Shown: positions 6,953 to 15,971, counted from the stretch's first letter. The stretch is DNA of 34,947 nt from JBCBKL01 sp038521825 (GCA_038521825.1 JBCBKL010000031.1:1-34947); one strand, 5' to 3'. The notes: generated by a model from the letters alone, not told the origin. Program-made: numbers and translations.

Positions 6953-8268
6953 TGGACCCAATCCTGCTGGGCGGCATCGTCGCTGTCGCAACCATCCTTG
7001 TCCTCTTTTCCGGCGTGTCGGTCGCACTTGGGCTTCTGATTGTCTCGACCGGGTTTCTGCTGATCTTCGACGGGCTGCGCTCGCTTGAGCTGATCCCCGA
7101 AATCCTCTTTGGCAAGCTCGACAACTTTGCCCTTCTGGCGATCCCGATGTTCATCATCATGGGCTCATCCATTGCCTCAACACGGGCCGGTGCCGACCTG
7201 TACGAAGCGCTGGAACGCTGGCTGACGCGGCTGCCCGGTGGCCTCGTCATTTCCAACCTCGGGGCCTGCGCGCTGTTCTCGGCCATGTCGGGATCCTCGC
7301 CTGCAACCTGCGCGGCCATCGGCAAGATGGGCATCCCCGAGATGCGCAAGCGTGGCTATCCTGATGCTGTCGCCGCAGGGTCCATCGCGGCGGGTGGCAC
7401 CTTGGGCATTCTGATCCCGCCATCGGTGACAATGATCGTCTACGGTATCGCAACCGAGACCTCGATTGGCCGTCTCTTCCTCGCGGGCGTTCTGCCCGGG
7501 CTTTTGCTGGTTGTACTGTTCATGGCCTGGTCGCTTTATTCGACCTGGCGGTCTGGGGACAAACGGCTGCTGACCGCAGGGACCTATACCTGGAAACAGA
7601 AGGTCGAGATCCTGCCGCGTGTTCTGCCGTTTCTCGCGATCATCATCGGCGTCCTCTATGCCATGTATGGTGGCATCGCGACACCGTCCGAGACAGCGGC
7701 CGTCGGTGCGCTGCTGTGCCTGTTGATCGCAATGGTCATCTACAGACTTTGGAACCCCAAAGATCTGTGGCTCGTGCTGCGCGACAGCACCAAGGAAAGC
7801 GTGATGATCATGTTCATCATTGCAGCCGCCGGGGTGTTCTCTTACATGCTGTCGAGCCTGTTCATCACCCAGGCGATTGCTGAATGGATCGGCACGCTGG
7901 ATGTGAACCGCTGGGTGCTGATGACATTCGTCATGCTGTTCCTGCTGATTGCCGGGTTCTTTCTGCCCCCCGTGGCCGTGATCCTGATGGCCGCGCCGAT
8001 CCTGCTGCCGATCATCACCACGGCCGGGTTCGATCCGATCTGGTTTGCGGTTGTCCTCACGATCAACATGGAGATCGGGTTGATATCGCCGCCGGTGGGC
8101 CTGAACCTCTACGTGATCAACGGCATCGCGCCGGACATCTCTCTCAAGACCATTCTGAAGGGGTCGCTGCCTTACGTGGCCTGCATGGTGATCGCCATCG
8201 TCCTTCTGTGTTTCTTCCCGGCCATCGCGACATGGTTGCCTGATGTCATCATGGGAGAGGCGGTATGA
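6952..8268 (+). CDS. TRAP transporter large permease DctM
   Basis: A 438-residue polytopic protein of the DctM family (PF06808), the sodium-coupled transport subunit. The start MDPILLGGIVAVATILVLFS was chosen because its ATG shares one base with the dctQ stop (TAATG); an open frame extending further upstream is only read-through in the dctQ region. Family motifs include GKLDNFALLAIPMFIIMG, SAMSGSSPATCAAIGKMGIP and GGTLGILIPPSVTMIVYG, and near the end INMEIGLISPPVGLNLYVIN. It overlaps matA by 4 bp. It would import malonate with the DctP and DctQ subunits. Confidence 0.93.
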   Translation: MDPILLGGIVAVATILVLFSGVSVALGLLIVSTGFLLIFDGLRSLELIPEILFGKLDNFALLAIPMFIIMGSSIASTRAGADLYEALERWLTRLPGGLVISNLGACALFSAMSGSSPATCAAIGKMGIPEMRKRGYPDAVAAGSIAAGGTLGILIPPSVTMIVYGIATETSIGRLFLAGVLPGLLLVVLFMAWSLYSTWRSGDKRLLTAGTYTWKQKVEILPRVLPFLAIIIGVLYAMYGGIATPSETAAVGALLCLLIAMVIYRLWNPKDLWLVLRDSTKESVMIMFIIAAAGVFSYMLSSLFITQAIAEWIGTLDVNRWVLMTFVMLFLLIAGFFLPPVAVILMAAPILLPIITTAGFDPIWFAVVLTINMEIGLISPPVGLNLYVINGIAPDISLKTILKGSLPYVACMVIAIVLLCFFPAIATWLPDVIMGEAV

Positions 8269-9512
8269 GCTACTTCGGCGAGCTGATCTCGACTGTATTC
8301 GAGCGGCGCTATCAAAAGGCGCTCTCGGCTGAGGTCGATGGCAGGACCACATCGGAACTCTGTGAAGCTTTGCTGAGCAGTCATGGGGAGGTGTCGGGCG
8401 TCACTCTGGCGCGCAACATACTCGATCGTTTTGGGGCAATGAACACAGAGGAAAAAACCGCGTTCTTTGAGTTTATGACACATGACCTTGAGATCGATCC
8501 CGATGACGTCATCCACGCGCTGAACGCCTACAAGGAAAAACCGAGCAAGGGCACCTATCGTACCTTTGCCGCAGCCTGCGAGCCTCGACGTCAGGAGTTG
8601 GCAAGGCGCCTCAATCAGGTTCCCGGTGCAACTGGGCAGTTGGTACAGATGCGCAAGGAACTGTTGGGCTTGATGAAAGAACGGCCTGATCTGGAGCCGC
8701 TGGACGTGGACTTCACGCATTTGTTTGCGTCTTGGTTCAACCGGGGTTTTCTGGTTCTGCGCCCGATTGACTGGTCCAGCCCCGCAGACATCCTTGAAAA
8801 GATCATTGCCTATGAGGCGGTGCATGAAATTGACAGCTGGGATGACCTGCGGCGCAGGCTGAAGCCGACCGACAGGCGCTGCTTTGGGTTCTTTCATCCC
8901 TCGATGGCCGATGAGCCCCTGATCTTCGTTGAAGTTGCTTTGACAAAAGGTGTGCCCAGTTCGGTCCAGGACTTGCTGGCGGATGAACGCGAAGAGATCG
9001 AAGCGGAAGATGCCGACACAGCCGTTTTCTATTCGATTTCGAATTGCCAGTCCGGACTTGCGGGCATATCCTTCGGCAATTCGCTTATCAAACAAGTTGT
9101 GTCTGACCTGTCGAAAGACCTGCCCGGTATTTCGACATTTGTAACGCTGTCCCCGATTCCGAGATTGACCAAATGGTTGGGCCGCACCGACCTGGACGTT
9201 CTCAAAGAGGCGGACAACCAGGCTTTGGCCGCGTACTATTTGCTTGAGGCAAAGAGATCAGACGGTATGCCATTTGACCCAGTGGCGAGGTTCCATCTCG
9301 GCAATGGTGCAATGATTCATGCTGTGCACGCCGAAGCTGATGTGTCGCCAAACGGGCGCAAGCAATCGAACGGAACAATGGTCAACTACCTCTACGACCT
9401 CTCCCAGATTTCACAAAACCACGAGAAATTCGTGGGTGAACAGACCGTTGTCGCATCCGCGGCAGTGAAAGCGCTAAGCCGATCGGTAGCCCCCAAAGGC
9501 CAAGGAGATTGA
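8265..9512 (+). CDS. matA: Malonyl-CoA decarboxylase
   Basis: A 415-residue protein that converts malonyl-CoA to acetyl-CoA and CO2. The N-terminal helical domain spans about 1-145. The C-terminal catalytic domain has a GNAT-like fold, with S213 in FFHPSMADEP and H344 in ARFHLGNGAM matching the catalytic Ser and His of the family. ISNCQSGLAGISFGN is also a family signature. It starts at ATG 8265, overlapping the dctM stop (ATGA), and its stop lies 2 nt before the matB ATG. With MatB and the TRAP transporter it completes malonate use: uptake, activation, decarboxylation. It is intact with no missing key residue. Confidence 0.94.
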   Translation: MSYFGELISTVFERRYQKALSAEVDGRTTSELCEALLSSHGEVSGVTLARNILDRFGAMNTEEKTAFFEFMTHDLEIDPDDVIHALNAYKEKPSKGTYRTFAAACEPRRQELARRLNQVPGATGQLVQMRKELLGLMKERPDLEPLDVDFTHLFASWFNRGFLVLRPIDWSSPADILEKIIAYEAVHEIDSWDDLRRRLKPTDRRCFGFFHPSMADEPLIFVEVALTKGVPSSVQDLLADEREEIEAEDADTAVFYSISNCQSGLAGISFGNSLIKQVVSDLSKDLPGISTFVTLSPIPRLTKWLGRTDLDVLKEADNQALAAYYLLEAKRSDGMPFDPVARFHLGNGAMIHAVHAEADVSPNGRKQSNGTMVNYLYDLSQISQNHEKFVGEQTVVASAAVKALSRSVAPKGQGD

Positions 9513-9514
9513 TC

Positions 9515-11032
9515 ATGGCAAACCCCTTGTTTGATGCACTTTTCGGGCGGCACCAGGGCAAGGCGACCCCTTTCCTCGAGGCGGCGGATGGCACTGTCAT
9601 CACACATGGCAAATACCTTGAACTTGCCGCGCAGTATGCGCATGCGTTCGCCGGGCTCGGCGTCAAGCCAGGCGACCGTGTTGCTGTGCAGGTCGGAAAA
9701 TCTCCTCAAGCGTTGGCCGTATATGCGGCCTGTGTCCAGGCCGGCATCGTGTTGTTACCCCTAAATACTGCCTACACGCCCGATGAAGTCTCTTACTTTG
9801 TTGAGAACAGCGGCGCGCGCGTCATCCTTTGTGACGGCAAACGATCCGAGGCGCTCTTGCCAATCGCGCAGGCGACGGGCGCAAATACCGAAACGATGAA
9901 TGAGGATGGCAGCGGCAGTTTTGCTAAGCACGCTGAGGCCATGCCCTCCACTTTTCCAACCGTGACGCGATCAGAAGATGATCTGGCTGCGCTCCTATAC
10001 ACGTCGGGTACAACCGGGCGATCCAAAGGTGCGATGCTGACACAAGGCAATTTGCTTTCAAACTGTCAGGCATTGACGCGTGAATGGGAGTTCACATCTG
10101 ATGATGTGCTGCTCCATGCACTGCCGATTTTTCATACGCATGGGCTGTTTGTCGCAACCAACATCGCATTACTCGCGGGCAGCAGGATTGTCTTCATGCC
10201 GAGGTTCGATCTGGACGTGATCATCGAACAGATGCCGCATGCATCGACCATGATGGGCGTTCCGACGTTCTACACCCGTCTGCTTCAGGATGCGCGTTTC
10301 ACCAAAGATCTGGCGCAGCATATGCGCTTGTTTGTTTCCGGCAGTGCGCCGCTGCTCGAGGAAACGCATATGCAATTCGAAGAGCGCACAGGCCACCGCA
10401 TCCTTGAACGGTACGGCATGACCGAGACCAACATGAACACATCCAACCCATATAGGGGTGAACGGCGTGCTGGCACCGTTGGGTTTCCGCTTCCCGGTAT
10501 CGAGATCAAGATCACCGACAGCACCACCGGAGCGTCCCTACCACGCGGTGAAATTGGCGAGATCGAGGTGCGTGGACCCAACGTGTTCAAGGGGTATTGG
10601 CAGATGCCTGAGAAGACCGCCGAAGAGCTGCGTGAAAATGGCTTCTTCATAACCGGCGATCTTGGGCAAATCGACGAAGACGGGTACTTACACATCGTCG
10701 GTCGCAACAAAGACCTGATCATCTCCGGTGGGTACAACATCTACCCAAAGGAAATCGAACTCCTGCTTGATCATGAAGAGGGTGTTTTGGAAAGCGCGGT
10801 CATTGGCGTTCCACATCCGGATTTCGGTGAAACGGTCGTCGGCGTCCTTGTTGCAGAAGCTGGCGCAGAGCTCGACCTTGATGCAATCAAGAAAAACATC
10901 GGGGCCTCGCTTGCGCGGTTCAAACATCCAAAAAAGCTGGTCGTTCTCCGGGAATTACCCCGCAACGCCATGGGGAAGGTGCAAAAGAAGGCATTGCGTG
11001 ACAGTTACAAGGATTTGTTCGCCCCCGCTTAA
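9515..11032 (+). CDS. matB: Malonyl-CoA synthetase (malonate-CoA ligase)
   Basis: A 505-residue member of the ANL adenylate-forming family. It makes malonyl-CoA from malonate, ATP and CoA via malonyl-AMP. Visible motifs are the P-loop YTSGTTGRSKGAM (162-174), the RYGMTETNMNTSNPY motif that shapes the malonate pocket in MatB enzymes, the hinge region GRNKDLIISGGYNIYPKEIE, and the C-terminal catalytic Lys (about K488) in NAMGKVQKKAL. A TTG at 9509 is in frame, but the ATG at 9515 is preferred because AAGGAGA (9502-9508) is spaced 6 nt from it. It is the last intact gene of the malonate operon. Confidence 0.95.
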   Translation: MANPLFDALFGRHQGKATPFLEAADGTVITHGKYLELAAQYAHAFAGLGVKPGDRVAVQVGKSPQALAVYAACVQAGIVLLPLNTAYTPDEVSYFVENSGARVILCDGKRSEALLPIAQATGANTETMNEDGSGSFAKHAEAMPSTFPTVTRSEDDLAALLYTSGTTGRSKGAMLTQGNLLSNCQALTREWEFTSDDVLLHALPIFHTHGLFVATNIALLAGSRIVFMPRFDLDVIIEQMPHASTMMGVPTFYTRLLQDARFTKDLAQHMRLFVSGSAPLLEETHMQFEERTGHRILERYGMTETNMNTSNPYRGERRAGTVGFPLPGIEIKITDSTTGASLPRGEIGEIEVRGPNVFKGYWQMPEKTAEELRENGFFITGDLGQIDEDGYLHIVGRNKDLIISGGYNIYPKEIELLLDHEEGVLESAVIGVPHPDFGETVVGVLVAEAGAELDLDAIKKNIGASLARFKHPKKLVVLRELPRNAMGKVQKKALRDSYKDLFAPA

Positions 11033-11125
11033 CCTCCCTGAACAAGTTCGCGAGGCGTGAAACCAGCGGTGGACCGCCGTTTGAGGGCAAAGACCTGCTC
11101 CATTACATCCTCGGAGGACCACCAA

Positions 11126-11308
11126 ATGTACGACAACATCCTTGTGCCTATTTCACTAGATGCAGACAGAGATGCAGAAAAAGCGCTGAAAGTGGCTCGA
11201 ATACATTGTGGAGAAGGTGGCAAGATCACAGGCTGCATTTTATCGAGCCTCTTCATGCATACTCGAGCGACCCACTTCCAGAAAACCATCTTGAGATTGC
11301 CAAAGCGA
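11126..11308 (+). pseudogene. Universal stress protein (UspA) remnant, frameshifted and cut by an IS
   Basis: It starts at ATG 11126 with a good GGAGGA site at 11113-11118. MYDNILVPISLDADRDAEKA is the first strand and helix of a Usp domain. After GGKITG the frame is lost; the next frame reads LHFIEPLHAYSSDPLPENHL and EIAKA, as expected for Usp, so one base was lost near 11232. The gene stops being Usp-like at about 11306, where IS3-type terminal sequence begins. About 80 residues of the expected 140-150 are missing. Usp proteins bind ATP in stress responses; this one is dead. It was probably the last gene of the malonate transcript. Confidence 0.7.
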
Positions 11309-11745
11309 CTGATCAGCCCCACCTGAGTGGTCCAATTTGATTGTTAGTGCATGAATGGCCTTGGGTCCATCTGGACGATGGTTTCCGGGGCCGGTGGGCG
11401 GTATCCCAAGGCACTATGTGGGCGTTTCGTGTTGTAGTGTTTCCTCCATTCTTCGATCAGGATTTGGGCCTCGCGCAGGCTGTAGAATATCTCGCCATTC
11501 AGGAACTCGTCCCTAAACCGGGCGTTTGAGCTTTCGCAGTACCCGTTCTCCCAAGGTGATCCGGGTTCGATGTAAGCTGTCTTTGCGCCAACAGCCTTGA
11601 TCCAGTCCTGTACGGCCTGAGCAACGAACTCCGGTCCATTGTCCGACCGCATGAACGACAGCACACCGTGCAGGATGAACAGGTCGCTCAACGCGTCGAT
11701 GACGGTGCCCGAGTTGAGCTGTCTATCGACACGGATCGCCAGAGC
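11309..11745 (-). mobile_element. IS3-family insertion sequence remnant, one end only
   Basis: The proposed outer end is TGATCAGCCCCACCTGAGTG at 11309-11328, beginning with TG as IS3 termini do, exactly where Usp homology stops. The transposase 3' part reads inward on the minus strand to about 11745. The other end, orfA and the 5' half of orfB are missing, so the element was cut by a later deletion. No target duplication can be tested. Confidence 0.65.
11344..11745 (-). pseudogene. IS3-family transposase OrfB, C-terminal fragment
   Basis: The fragment covers about 133 residues of the integrase (rve) domain: LAIRVDRQLNSGTVIDALSD, then MRSDNGPEFVAQAVQDWI holding the second catalytic Asp, then EPGSPWENGYCESSNARFRD with the catalytic Glu, and the tail YNTKRPHSALGYRPPAPE typical of IS3 OrfB. 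The region with the first catalytic Asp and the N-terminal part are gone. The frame stays open upstream to about 12111, but that part is antisense to another gene and shows no transposase similarity. The junction is near 11745. It cannot transpose. Confidence 0.85.
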
Positions 11746-12756
11746 CACGTTGAAGAACGTGCGCAGCCCACCAGCATTAAGCGGGATTGGCATTGGAATA
11801 TGGAACCTACTGGGCTTCGGGACGCTCTCGGCGAAGCAGGACGTGTTCCCCCGCGCTGGTATCTGCAGGTTGTGTCGGGCCGAGCCTTGGGCGCCGTCGA
11901 AGACATGGCTGAAGACAACCCTGACCACTGGGATGGCGAAAATGGCGATTTTGTCCGGGCCAAGACATGGACCTCCCATCGAGCAAAAATCATGGGCCGG
12001 GTCAGAGCGCTTCCAGAATTGCGTGGCGGCGTGGACTGGCCCAGCTTCTTTGGTCTTTTTGCCCTGTGGCGAGATCAATTGAACCAACGCAAGGCTTCCA
12101 CGACACTGCAATTGGAAAACCGAACAGACGGTTTTGAAAGACTGCTAGCAAAGCATGCGGGAGAACTGAATGCGATGTCAGAAGACCCGGAAATTGACGA
12201 AGTGACGACTCAAGCGAAACGCGCAGAGCGGGCGCAAATCCTTGAAAACTGGCAGGTGCGCATTGATAATGCCGCGGAAGAGTTGCTCCGTATTACAGAT
12301 CTGTTCCCTACATTGGATCAGCTGGAGGCCGAATTGAGGGAGACCGCGAATGCAACGGCGTTCGACAACGCTATTGGGCGCGAGTTTGAGACCTTGGTTC
12401 AATCGTTCGACAACAAGACGAATGCCCAATATCGACAGGCATCCGAACAGCTGATCGAGAACTATGTCCGCCATCTTTACACGCGAGATCCGGACGCTGT
12501 GCCGGAAGCGCTGTTTGGGCTGTTTGCGCCGCTTTGGGAATTGCAATGTCAGGAGACGCTGATTTTCATCGGGCTTAACCACGATTGCACTGAGGGTGAC
12601 CAGCCCGATGCCCGGTTGATCGATATTCCGACCCATCCACTGGCCGGGCTGAGTTTCGGAGATGACTCGCGATACTATGTCGACTTGCCGCTAGACGCTT
12701 TGGTGGGCGAGCGATGGCAGGATGCGTCTGCGAGTAACACGCATTGTCAGCTTTGA
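11746..12756 (+). pseudogene. Unrecognised protein, N-terminally truncated by the IS junction
   Basis: An open frame of about 336 codons runs from the IS junction to a TGA at 12754-12756. It has sensible composition and no stops, but no start with a ribosome site near its left end; in-frame ATGs at 11800 and 11905 are possible restarts. Visible features are a tryptophan-rich segment near the start (RDWHWNMEPTG, PPRWYLQVV, HWDG, GVDWPSFFGLFALWRDQLN), a long acidic helical middle rich in Glu, Ala and Arg, probably coiled, and a tail FIGLNHDCTEGDQPDARL then THPLAGLSFGDDSRYYVDLP. I do not recognise the family. The first 30 residues faintly recall PLP-dependent threonine or cysteate synthases, too weakly to name. 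It is called a pseudogene because the 5' end is cut. Confidence 0.5.
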
Positions 12757-13160
12757 CGGGCGCTGCTCATTCTATTGGTAAATAAGACGTTTTGTGCGCG
12801 CGTGGTTTTGTTGAAAAATGAATTCTGAGCATCGCGCCGTGTCAAAGTAGAGCTCGGACCCAGCGAGCGTGGATCTTTTGCAAATGCGTAGATGCAGATG
12901 TCACAATACTTCTTGGACCTACAACTTAATCCAGATAAGCAGTTATGTCCCGCACAGTGTGATTTTGCTACGTCCTTGATTTTCCGACCGCAGCGAAAGT
13001 CTGGAATGACGGGCTGCGCCGCAGCGGAGACGGCGCCCAGCCAATGGCAGGTTTGGGCCGCTTCCAAAAGCGACCTTTACTGCGGGCTGCAATCACAATC
13101 TCCGCATCCTCTGCGCCGAACCAGTCTTCAATTGTTTCGCCGATGCCAGCGGCCGCAGGG
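12757..13160. other. Intergenic region, 404 bp, no gene seen
   Basis: It separates two convergent genes, the truncated unknown gene and the minus-strand SDR. Short frames on both strands have no recognisable domain. GCAGCGAAAGTC at 12990-13001 recurs at 34534-34545, and the flanking GC-rich DNA (about 12990-13110) looks like degenerate repetitive sequence. No clear terminator with a T-run was found. Confidence 0.45.
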
Positions 13161-14114
13161 TCAGACATTCCACTCGTAGCCGACGGCTTTTTCGGACACG
13201 TCCCAAAGCCGTGTCATGACGGCTTTGCTATGGGCGTGAACGTTCAGGGTGCCTTTGCCAACCGGACCGACCGCTTCCATGCGGCCCGTTGGACCGTAGA
13301 GGGCGCGCTGCTCGGTCAGGGCCTCTTCGGTCGCGCACATGACTTCCGGGTAAGAGCCTTGTTCGGCGGTCTGGACCATCGGCGTCTTGGTCATCAGCCA
13401 CCAGATGAACCGCATCGTGCGGCTGCCGCTTGTGGTGATGAGGGACGTGGCCGACGAGCCTGGATGGCAGACGAAAACCTCGACATCTTTGCGCTCTGCG
13501 GCGGCCAGACGGTCCTGCAATTCGTAGGCGAACATCATCTGCGCCAGTTTGGACTGCGAATAGGCGGTGTTCGGGCCGTAGTCCTTTTCCCAGCTCATAT
13601 CGTCGAACTTGATGGTCTTAAGCCCAAGGTTGTAGCCGAGACTGGCGACGACCACGATCCGGCCTTTGCTTTCGGCGATGCGGTCAAAGAGCAGGCCATT
13701 CAGCAAAAAATGCCCGTAGTGGTTGGTGCCGAGCTGGCTTTCAAAGCCGTCAACTGTCAAAATACGCGTCGGCACCTGCGCGATGGCCGCGTTGTTGATC
13801 AGCGCGTCAATGCGCGGCACGGCCTTCAGGACTTCTTTGGCGGCCTCGCGCACGCTGTCCAGAACGGACAGGTCCATGCGAATGAAGCTCACATCGGCTT
13901 TTGAGCCGAATTCCTGTGTCAGGTCCGCGATCGCCGCCCCGGATTTCTCGGCCGAGCGGTTCAGCATCACCACCTTGGCGTTCTTATTGAGAAGAATGCG
14001 CGCGGCCTGAAAGCCTGCGCCAGCGTTGGCGCCGGTGATAATGTACGTTTTGCCTGACTGGTCGCCGAGGCGTTCGGGCGTCCAGCCCTTAGGTCCAAAT
14101 GTCGTATCTGCCAT
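13161..14114 (-). CDS. Short-chain dehydrogenase/reductase, retinol-dehydrogenase-like
   Basis: A 317-residue NAD(P)-dependent oxidoreductase. The nucleotide motif is TGANAGAGF (28-35), NNAA is at about 107-110, and the catalytic set is S158 with Y185-S-Q-S-K189. The length, longer than classical 250-residue SDRs, and the NHYGHFLLNGLL segment fit the retinol/WW-domain oxidoreductase-like group. The start MADTTFGPKGW (ATG 14114) was chosen over a longer open frame whose first 26 residues are low-complexity and lack similarity; GAAGACAG precedes it. It diverges from an AraC regulator 134 bp away, a common pairing in which the regulator controls the reductase. Substrate unknown. Confidence 0.9.
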   Translation of the reverse strand: MADTTFGPKGWTPERLGDQSGKTYIITGANAGAGFQAARILLNKNAKVVMLNRSAEKSGAAIADLTQEFGSKADVSFIRMDLSVLDSVREAAKEVLKAVPRIDALINNAAIAQVPTRILTVDGFESQLGTNHYGHFLLNGLLFDRIAESKGRIVVVASLGYNLGLKTIKFDDMSWEKDYGPNTAYSQSKLAQMMFAYELQDRLAAAERKDVEVFVCHPGSSATSLITTSGSRTMRFIWWLMTKTPMVQTAEQGSYPEVMCATEEALTEQRALYGPTGRMEAVGPVGKGTLNVHAHSKAVMTRLWDVSEKAVGYEWNV

Positions 14115-14248
14115 TTTCTGTCTTCTGCCAGGCCAAGCTGGCGGTTTAGGGTGTCGTTGTCTGCAAGCACAGATAGAACCAGTCGGAGCCAAGAAACAGA
14201 CGATATCCTCTCGATTACTTGCCCAATCGTCTCAACCCCATTGCAAAG

Positions 14249-15166
14249 ATGAAAGTCCTCTGCCAGCTAGAGCACATGAGCAAAGAACAGATCAAAGACC
14301 TTATCGAGCGCCGTCTGCCCGAGGCAGGGCTTTTCGAAACCGCGCTAAGGGGAGTCCAGCTTTTTCGGGTGACCGAGGCCATGCCATGCGTCCCTGCCGT
14401 CTACGAACCCACGGTCGTGGCCATCCTCAGCGGCACCAAGGAAGCTGTGCTGGACGGTGAGCACCACGTCTATGGCAGCGACCAATACCTGCTCTGCCCA
14501 ATGACCCTGCCGGTCGAAGCGGGCACGCCACAGGCATCCGAAGCGGATCCTCTGCTCGGTGTAGTGATCGCTTTGGAACCACGAATGATGCGCGAGCTCA
14601 CGATGGAGATAGAGACCGCCGCCGGTGGCAACAGACAGTCTCGGGGCGGAGCGCCGTCGGCTTTGGCATTGGCTTCCTGGGATGCTGGGTTCACGCAGGC
14701 TTTGTTGCGGCTTCTGGAGCTGCTCGACAATCCGGTTGATCTGGAGGTGCTAGGACCAGGGCGACTGCGCGAGTTGTGTTACGCGGTGCTCATGGGCGAG
14801 GCCAGGGCCGCCGCAAGACGTTCCTTTGGTGTCGGCAACGAAATCGCGCGCGCCATCGAATATCTTTCGAACCACCTGAACGAACAGGTCACGATCGACG
14901 ACATGGCCGGCCATGTAGGTATGAGCCGCGCGGTCTTTCATCGCCGGTTCAAGGAAGCCACGACAATGTCGCCGATACAGTTTGTGAAATCGATGCGGCT
15001 GAACAACGCCGCGATCAAGATCGCCGAAGGAAAGACCGTGTCGGAGGCGGCCTGGGACGTGGGCTATCAAAGCTCTTCTCAATTCAGCCGCGAGTTCAAG
15101 CGGATGTACGGCCAGTCACCCCGGCACTGGAGCCACGCTGCGCAGATGCCAGAACGATTGAATTAG
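14249..15166 (+). CDS. AraC-family regulator (AraC_N domain), divergent from the SDR
   Basis: About 305 residues. The N-terminal half (25-180) is an AraC_N ligand-sensing cupin-like domain: VPAVYEPTVVAILSGTKEAV, GEHHVYGSDQYLLCPM, and PLLGVVIALEP. The C-terminal HTH_18 domain has two helix-turn-helix units, IDDMAGHVGMSRAVFHRRFK and VSEAAWDVGYQSSSQFSREF, ending in the canonical YGQSP. Start choice is uncertain: ATG 14249 (MKVLCQLEHMSK) and ATG 14276 (MSKEQIKD) both lack a strong ribosome site. Regulators of this type, such as YqhC, activate an adjacent aldehyde or carbonyl reductase in response to reactive carbonyls, which fits the divergent SDR. Confidence 0.88.
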   Translation: MKVLCQLEHMSKEQIKDLIERRLPEAGLFETALRGVQLFRVTEAMPCVPAVYEPTVVAILSGTKEAVLDGEHHVYGSDQYLLCPMTLPVEAGTPQASEADPLLGVVIALEPRMMRELTMEIETAAGGNRQSRGGAPSALALASWDAGFTQALLRLLELLDNPVDLEVLGPGRLRELCYAVLMGEARAAARRSFGVGNEIARAIEYLSNHLNEQVTIDDMAGHVGMSRAVFHRRFKEATTMSPIQFVKSMRLNNAAIKIAEGKTVSEAAWDVGYQSSSQFSREFKRMYGQSPRHWSHAAQMPERLN

Positions 15167-15524
15167 TGCGCATCAGCCACTTGAGGCTTGTGGCGAATGT
15201 CCGGAAAGCGGGCTGCGACTGCAGCATTCTGATCTATAGTTGAGTGACCGGTATGGGCCGAGTGTTCCGGGAGTATCGCTGCCTGAGGCCGACATGCTGC
15301 GTCGCATCCGATGATCGCAATGAGCCCCATTGTGACCGATGCTGCGATATGGACTGAGGTCGGGAAACCGTGTTGAAGCGGTGTTTCGGGGCGAGCGTTG
15401 GTGTCTTACGAGTGATGGGATGAAATTGCGTCTGCCATGTAAGACGCGTGCCGTCATTCTTCTCGGTCCAGATTTTCTGCTCTAGTTAAACTTCCGATGA
15501 AGCAACAAGGGACTTGTTTTGGGA
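15167..15524. other. Intergenic region, 358 bp, no gene seen
   Basis: It lies between the AraC gene and a glyoxalase pseudogene. Short frames on either strand lack recognisable domains. The left 70 bp are GC-rich and resemble the degenerate intergenic DNA at 12990-13110 in character. No convincing terminator, operator or RNA gene was found. Confidence 0.45.
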
Positions 15525-15955
15525 ATGGCATTTGAATTTCACCACGTCGGAATCATAGTAAGCGATTGCGAGCGTTCCAAACAGTTCTGTACGCAGACAC
15601 TTGGCTTGGAGTAGATCCGCGAAACCTACCGGAAGGCACGCCAGTCATGGAAGTTGGACCTGAAGCTGCACGGAGGTGGACAGCGTGAGCTATTCAGTTT
15701 CCCGCACACCCCGAAAGACCATCGCGACCAGGGGCCTGTAGTTTGCGGCATCTGGCGTGTCGTGCCCGCGATGTTGATGGCACGATGGACCGGCTGACAG
15801 ACAAAGGCGTGGTCATCGAACCGGTTCGAATCGACGGGAACACGGGCTGCCGGTTTACGTTTTTCGCCGACCCTGATGGCCTGCCGATGGAGTTGTACGA
15901 GGTTCAATACACCTATTTTCTTCGCCGGTTCACGGATTCGTGCAGAGAAGGTTGA
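15525..15955 (+). pseudogene. Glyoxalase-family (YaeR/GloA2-like) protein with two inactivating lesions
   Basis: ATG 15525 begins MAFEFHHVGIIVSDCERSKQ, a vicinal-oxygen-chelate fold start with the usual first metal-ligand His. Codon 30 is TAG (15612-15614) where the family has a residue in GLEVIRET. RKARQSWKLDLKLHGG and ELFSFPHTP follow in the same frame. One base is lost near 15711, after which the shifted frame reads ERPSRPGACSLRHLA and then RFTFFADPDGLPMELYE. The two lesions together rule out sequencing error as the easy explanation. Intact relatives are small metal-dependent lyases or isomerases, and the substrate of this group is poorly defined. Confidence 0.82.
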
Positions 15956-15971
15956 TTCTTCTTGCAGGGAT

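Noticed and set aside
11054..11075. Short GC hairpin after matB as a terminator
   Set aside because: The stem is only 4 bp with no T-run.
11746..12111. Upstream open extension of the transposase frame on the minus strand
   Set aside because: Transposase similarity ends at about 11745; the rest is antisense to the truncated unknown gene.
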